Assembly: GCF_008642275.1 (NCBI RefSeq)
Contig: NZ_CP029189.1
Coordinates: forward strand, 4,008,501 to 4,072,500
Direction of reading: 5' to 3'
Source of the DNA: Streptomyces venezuelae
Lineage (GTDB): Bacteria > Actinomycetota > Actinomycetes > Streptomycetales > Streptomycetaceae
Length of the DNA: 64,000 nt
Numbering within the stretch: the stretch's first letter is position 1; each line of letters opens with the position of its first letter. The notes beneath the pieces are model-generated. The model saw only the letters and a list, made by a program, of their open reading frames with translations. It was not told the DNA's origin and ran no database searches. Both the position numbers and the translations under genes were made by a program. Shown piece by piece: positions 63,015 to 64,000 of this stretch.

Positions 63015-64000
63015 ACGGCCCCCTCCTGCGGCTCCGGCGCCGGCTCAGCACGGTGCGGCACCGGTATGAACACCGCCACCTCGTACCCGCCCTCCGCCGT
63101 CCGGCCGGCCGTCATCTCGCCCTCCAGCATGGCCACCCGCTCCCGCATGCCGGTGATCCCGTGCCCCGCTCCCGGCGAGGGCCTCGCGTCCCCGGTGGCA
63201 CGGGCATTGACGATCCGTATGCCGAGGCCACCCAGCACATACGAGACCTCCACCTCGGCCGCGGCCCCCGGCGCGTGCCGCAGCGTGTTGCTGAGGGCCT
63301 CCTGGATGATCCGGTAAGCCGACAGCTCCACGCCCTGCGGCAGCTCCCGGACCGAGCCCGTGATCGTCTTCTCCACGCTCAGGCCGGCGTCCCGCACATT
63401 GGCCAGCAGTCCCTCAAGCGAGGCGAGCGTCGGCTGCGGGGCGTCCGGGGCCTCGTAGTCCGCGGAGCGCACCACGCCCAGCACCCGCCGCAGCTCCGTC
63501 AGAGCCGCCACCGCGTTCTCCCGGATGGTGACGAACGCCGCCTCCAGTTCCGGCGGCGGGTTCTTCACCCGGTACGGCGCGGCCTCCGCCTGGATCGCCA
63601 CCACCGACATGTGGTGGGCCACCACATCGTGCAGCTCCCGCGCGATCGTGGTCCGCTCCTCCAGCAGCGTCCGCTTGTCCCGCTCGACGGCCGTGACCTC
63701 CTGCTGAGCACTGACCTCGGCCCGGGCGTCAAGACGTATCCGGATACTGCCGGCGATCACCAGGGCGAAGGCCGAAGCCACCATCATCTCCGGCAGGTTC
63801 GACCCCCAGCGGCCGTTGAACAGTATGGAGATCGCCGACCCCATCGCGAGGGTGAGCGTCCACATCCAGGCCGCCACCCGGGGCCCGGTCCGCAGGGTGA
63901 CGAGGAACAGGACGACGACGTAGGCGAAGAAGCTGCCATCGGTCCAGGGCCAGTTGTAGCCGCCTCCGATCCCGGCGGTCACCACCGTCATCGCGATGGC
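63011..64000 (-). CDS. Sensor histidine kinase (5' end cut by window edge)
   Basis: The visible 330 codons hold four membrane helices, then a HisKA_3 dimerisation domain with the phosphorylated His in ARELHDVVAHHMSVVAIQAE, and an ATPase domain (RIIQEALSNTLRHAPGAAAE, GAGHGITGMRERVAMLEG). The N-terminus probably continues past the edge. It signals to the NarL regulator gene that overlaps its end. Confidence 0.9.
   Translation of the reverse strand, partial: AIAMTVVTAGIGGGYNWPWTDGSFFAYVVVLFLVTLRTGPRVAAWMWTLTLAMGSAISILFNGRWGSNLPEMMVASAFALVIAGSIRIRLDARAEVSAQQEVTAVERDKRTLLEERTTIARELHDVVAHHMSVVAIQAEAAPYRVKNPPPELEAAFVTIRENAVAALTELRRVLGVVRSADYEAPDAPQPTLASLEGLLANVRDAGLSVEKTITGSVRELPQGVELSAYRIIQEALSNTLRHAPGAAAEVEVSYVLGGLGIRIVNARATGDARPSPGAGHGITGMRERVAMLEGEMTAGRTAEGGYEVAVFIPVPHRAEPAPEPQEGAV

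Overview
The window is high-GC actinobacterial DNA, almost certainly a Streptomyces chromosome. Codons favour G or C at the third position and GTG starts are frequent. The gene content (dnaK-grpE-dnaJ-hspR, clpB with HAIR operators, dcd, a ScbR/ArpA-type TetR, a parS site, DUF2617 beside spermidine synthase) matches the conserved core of that genus. No rRNA, CRISPR array, transposase or integrase gene was found.

Layout. Positions 1-4.7 kb hold small regulatory and stress genes: a truncated TetR, DUF3995, a sigma factor, an SRPBCC protein, a cupin and a NUDIX hydrolase. Positions 4.86-17.5 kb form an accessory block. It is bounded on the right by an intact tRNA-Gly(CCC) (17426-17496, minus strand) and punctuated by three partial copies of that tRNA's 3' half (4893, 5584, 8581), each preceded by a tRNA-type terminator hairpin. 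I read this as a tandem array of integration events at one attB site whose integrases are gone. Segment A-B carries one unknown low-GC gene. Segment B-C carries a decayed lasso-peptide locus (C-terminal scrap of the cyclase, an intact-looking leader peptidase B, a coupled GNAT acetyltransferase). Segment C-D carries an XRE/ImmA-type protease with an upstream partner, a TPR-XRE regulator and, divergently, a cassette of a GlmU-like beta-helix protein (broken by one in-frame TGA), MurA, a serine hydrolase and MurB. That cassette parallels the route to UDP-MurNAc, and its MurA has Asp in place of the fosfomycin-target Cys.

Positions 17.7-35 kb are core: dcd and a phosphoribosyltransferase, a Yip1-type membrane protein, an EtfD-like Fe-S membrane reductase with a long Ala/Glu/Lys tail, a sugar-phosphate transferase, the dnaK operon and clpB under HspR control. 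Between hspR and clpB lies a small unrecognised locus: a LuxR-type regulator diverging from a secreted peptide made of three exact 13-residue units starting DTGWT, translationally coupled to a Rieske-fold protein without its histidine ligands.

Positions 35-64 kb are mostly core metabolism and transport: a membrane glycosyltransferase, an aminotransferase, DUF2617 plus a membrane spermidine synthase, pyrE, a perfect parS site, fba, a gamma-butyrolactone-receptor-like TetR, a tryptophan-to-anthranilate set (tryptophan 2,3-dioxygenase, kynureninase, formamidase), a PP2C/MASE1 pair, purA, a UvrA2-type ATPase, a GbsR/MarR regulator diverging from an ABC exporter across a palindromic operator, a P450, and a two-component system cut by the right edge.

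The parts I consider most likely to be undescribed are the mobile mur cassette (12.8-17 kb), the DTGWT repeat peptide locus (29-30.7 kb) and the layered tRNA-Gly attachment array that explains the 4.9-17.5 kb region.
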